The translations under genes and the position numbers were made by a program. Positions 7,027 through 7,960 of a DNA stretch of 7,960 bases are shown piece after piece (position 1 is the stretch's first letter; every line of letters begins with the position of its first letter). Where the stretch lies: NCBI GenBank assembly GCA_019414545.1, contig DXLV01000031.1, positions 16,209 to 24,168 of the forward strand, in the 5' to 3' direction. The notes under the pieces are model-generated. The model searched no databases and was not told where the DNA came from. It saw only the letters and a list, made by a program, of their open reading frames with translations. The DNA comes from Collinsella sp. (GTDB lineage: Bacteria; Actinomycetota; Coriobacteriia; Coriobacteriales; Coriobacteriaceae).

Positions 7027-7063
7027 CGTGTTTCAAACCTGTTTCGTCCACGTGTTCCAAACC
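7027..7063. repeat. Pair of 13-base direct repeats, 24 bases apart
   Basis: CGTGTTTCAAACC (7027-7039) recurs as CGTGTTCCAAACC (7051-7063), with 12 of 13 bases identical and starts 24 bases apart. A further partial copy, TGTTTC, begins at 7040. They lie about 180-220 bases upstream of gdhA. Iterated binding sites for a regulator of gdhA are one reading; remnants of a dispersed repeat are another. Confidence 0.6.
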
Positions 7064-7095
7064 ACCACATTGAGGACAGGTAACTTTGTGGTGGT
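7061..7095 (-). terminator. Inverted repeat after the DUF3343 gene, possible weak terminator
   Basis: ACCACCACA (7061-7069) and TGTGGTGGT (7087-7095) are perfectly complementary 9-base arms around a 17-base loop, starting 9 bases past the TAG. On the minus strand only TT follows the stem, so termination would be weak. It may instead protect the 3' end of the mobA-DUF3343 mRNA. Confidence 0.35.
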
Positions 7096-7103
7096 GTTGG
7101 CGG

Positions 7104-7499
7104 CTAGAGGACGAGCTGGTGGTAGTCGGCGGGGGTTATGCGGCCTTCGGTGGCAGCACGGAAGGCGGCGAGCGCATCGCCCGAGAACGGCATGACCCAG
7201 CACAGCCCGCAGCCGGCGGTAATGGAGCCCGGCAGCGGCATGATGCGCCCGGGCACACCGGCGGCAAGGCAAAGCTGCTCGCATTCCATCACATCGAAGG
7301 TGCTGTCGAACGACACGATGATCTTGCGTTCGTGGTCGAGGGCATCACCGGACGGGCCTTCGCGGTGTGCCTCACGATACGCCGCGGCAGCCGCTTCCTC
7401 TTCCGCGGTATGTCCACAGCCACCACATCCGCAGGTACAGGGTTCGGACCCGTCGCAAGTGCAAGGCTCTCCCGTGTCGGGGCAAATATCGTGAGACAT
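7104..7499 (-). CDS. DUF3343 (putative Se/S carrier-like) protein with cysteine-rich N-terminus
   Basis: This 131-residue protein has two parts. Residues 60-128 match DUF3343, a small family proposed to carry selenium or sulfur. The visible pattern is IIVSFDSTFDVMECEQL (60-76), GVPGRIMPLPGSI (81-93) and CGLC (97-100), whose first cysteine is the conserved one. Residues 1-30 are a separate cysteine-rich segment (C6, C13, C15, C21, C23, C25, C28 and H30) that could bind a metal or selenium. An acidic, alanine-rich linker follows. No signal peptide or membrane segment is seen. The ATG at 7497-7499 is preceded by GGGAG with a 6-base spacing; an ATG 12 bases earlier would overlap that site. The gene begins 15 bases after the nucleotidyltransferase stop, so the two are probably one operon. 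The domain assignment is from the pattern of residues; biochemical function is not established. Confidence 0.8.
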   Translation of the reverse strand: MSHDICPDTGEPCTCDGSEPCTCGCGGCGHTAEEEAAAAAYREAHREGPSGDALDHERKIIVSFDSTFDVMECEQLCLAAGVPGRIMPLPGSITAGCGLCWVMPFSGDALAAFRAATEGRITPADYHQLVL

Positions 7500-7514
7500 G
7501 GCATCTCCCATCGT

Positions 7515-7960
7515 CTAGGCGAGCAACTCGGCCGCCGCAAACTCCTCGGGCGTATTGACGTTCTCGAAGCAGAGCGTCGAGCCCGCGGCCTTAACAATCT
7601 GCGGCTCATCCATATAACCAGCCTGAACGCGATTGATCAGGCAGCGAATGCGCTGGCGGTCGCAGGCAAGCAGCTCGTGGGCAACCGGCGCACACGCGTC
7701 ACAGCGCCAGACGGCGCAAAGCGGCTCAATCCCCCGCTCCTCGCGCGGCACGCACGCATCGAGCGCCTCGGCCTCAACACGATCGGCAAGCGCGCCGATC
7801 AGTTCCGGCGAGACAAACGGCATGTCGCAGGCGACGATCGCCACGAGCGGCAATCGGGCCGCGGCCAACGAGCTCGCGATGCCGCGCATGGCACCGGCGG
7901 GACCGTCGACGTCCATCACCACGCGGGGGCGCAGGCCATCAAACATAAGTTCCTCAAGAT
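7515..7960 (-). CDS. mobA: MobA-type molybdenum cofactor nucleotidyltransferase (N-terminus cut by window edge)
   Basis: This enzyme family adds GMP or CMP to molybdopterin to make the dinucleotide cofactor. The 147 visible C-terminal codons include GPAGAMRGI, the VACDMPFVSPELI segment with the metal-binding aspartate of this nucleotidyltransferase fold, GIEPLCAVW, and FENVNTPEEF near the end, matching the N-x-NTPE ending of MobA. The N-terminal nucleotide-binding LAGG-x-S-x-RMG motif lies outside the window. The substrate is uncertain: xanthine dehydrogenase-type enzymes such as the one at 1477-4308 normally use the cytosine form, made by MocA, whereas the C-terminal pattern here looks more like MobA. 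The gene is followed after 15 bases by the DUF3343 gene, so cofactor completion and that carrier-like protein are likely co-expressed. Confidence 0.85.
   Translation of the reverse strand, partial: LEELMFDGLRPRVVMDVDGPAGAMRGIASSLAAARLPLVAIVACDMPFVSPELIGALADRVEAEALDACVPREERGIEPLCAVWRCDACAPVAHELLACDRQRIRCLINRVQAGYMDEPQIVKAAGSTLCFENVNTPEEFAAAELLA

Larger units (their letters stand above)
6847..7103. other. Intergenic region between the DUF3343 gene and gdhA
   Basis: This 257-base gap has no credible gene. The part nearer gdhA (about 6900-7000) is AT-richer than its surroundings and should hold the gdhA promoter. TATTAT on the minus strand (6920-6925) is the best -10 candidate, but no matching -35 is visible 17 bases upstream. 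A GGGGCGC repeat (6886-6892 and 6895-6901, complement) lies in the leader. The distal part holds the direct repeats at 7027-7063 and the inverted repeat at 7061-7095. Confidence 0.5.

Noticed and set aside
7027..7063. A CRISPR-like array
   Set aside because: Only two short 13-base copies exist, with an 11-base gap; no regular long repeats or spacers and no cas genes.
7500..7511. An ATG four codons upstream of the DUF3343 start
   Set aside because: It overlaps the GGGAG ribosome binding site that serves the ATG at 7497-7499.

Overview
The window is high in GC and every gene in it lies on the minus strand. It looks like a chromosomal segment of an anaerobic gut actinobacterium of the class Coriobacteriia, Collinsella-like. 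That assignment is an inference from gene content, codon choice (GC-rich third positions) and the protein sequences. No 16S rRNA or other phylogenetic marker is present to prove it.

In the direction of transcription (high to low coordinates) the order is as follows. The 3' part of a MobA-type molybdenum cofactor nucleotidyltransferase (7515-7960, cut by the window edge) is followed 15 bases later by a small DUF3343 'Se/S carrier-like' protein with an unusual cysteine-rich N-terminus (7104-7499). A 257-base gap holds direct and inverted repeats. Next is an NADP-type glutamate dehydrogenase, gdhA (5491-6846), closed by a strong intrinsic terminator (5434-5464). A second gap contains a long near-perfect hairpin (5308-5370). 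It leads into a two-gene, translationally coupled operon: an FAD-binding subunit (4308-5222) and a 943-residue fused [2Fe-2S]/molybdopterin hydroxylase related to XdhD/YgfN and the selenium-dependent xanthine dehydrogenases (1477-4308). That operon ends at a probable terminator (1423-1445). A tRNA-Leu(UAG) gene with its own extended -10 promoter follows (1253-1336). Last is trigger factor, tig (1-1161, C-terminus beyond the window), which starts at a non-ATG codon.

The most coherent biological theme is molybdenum enzymology, possibly linked to selenium. The nucleotidyltransferase would complete the dinucleotide form of the molybdenum cofactor. The DUF3343 protein belongs to a family proposed to carry selenium or sulfur. 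The FAD plus fused FeS/Mo pair would make a purine- or heterocycle-oxidising hydroxylase. gdhA sits between the two halves with its own terminator, so the halves are neighbours rather than one operon. The tRNA and trigger factor are housekeeping genes at the end. I found no CRISPR array, insertion sequence, phage gene or origin.
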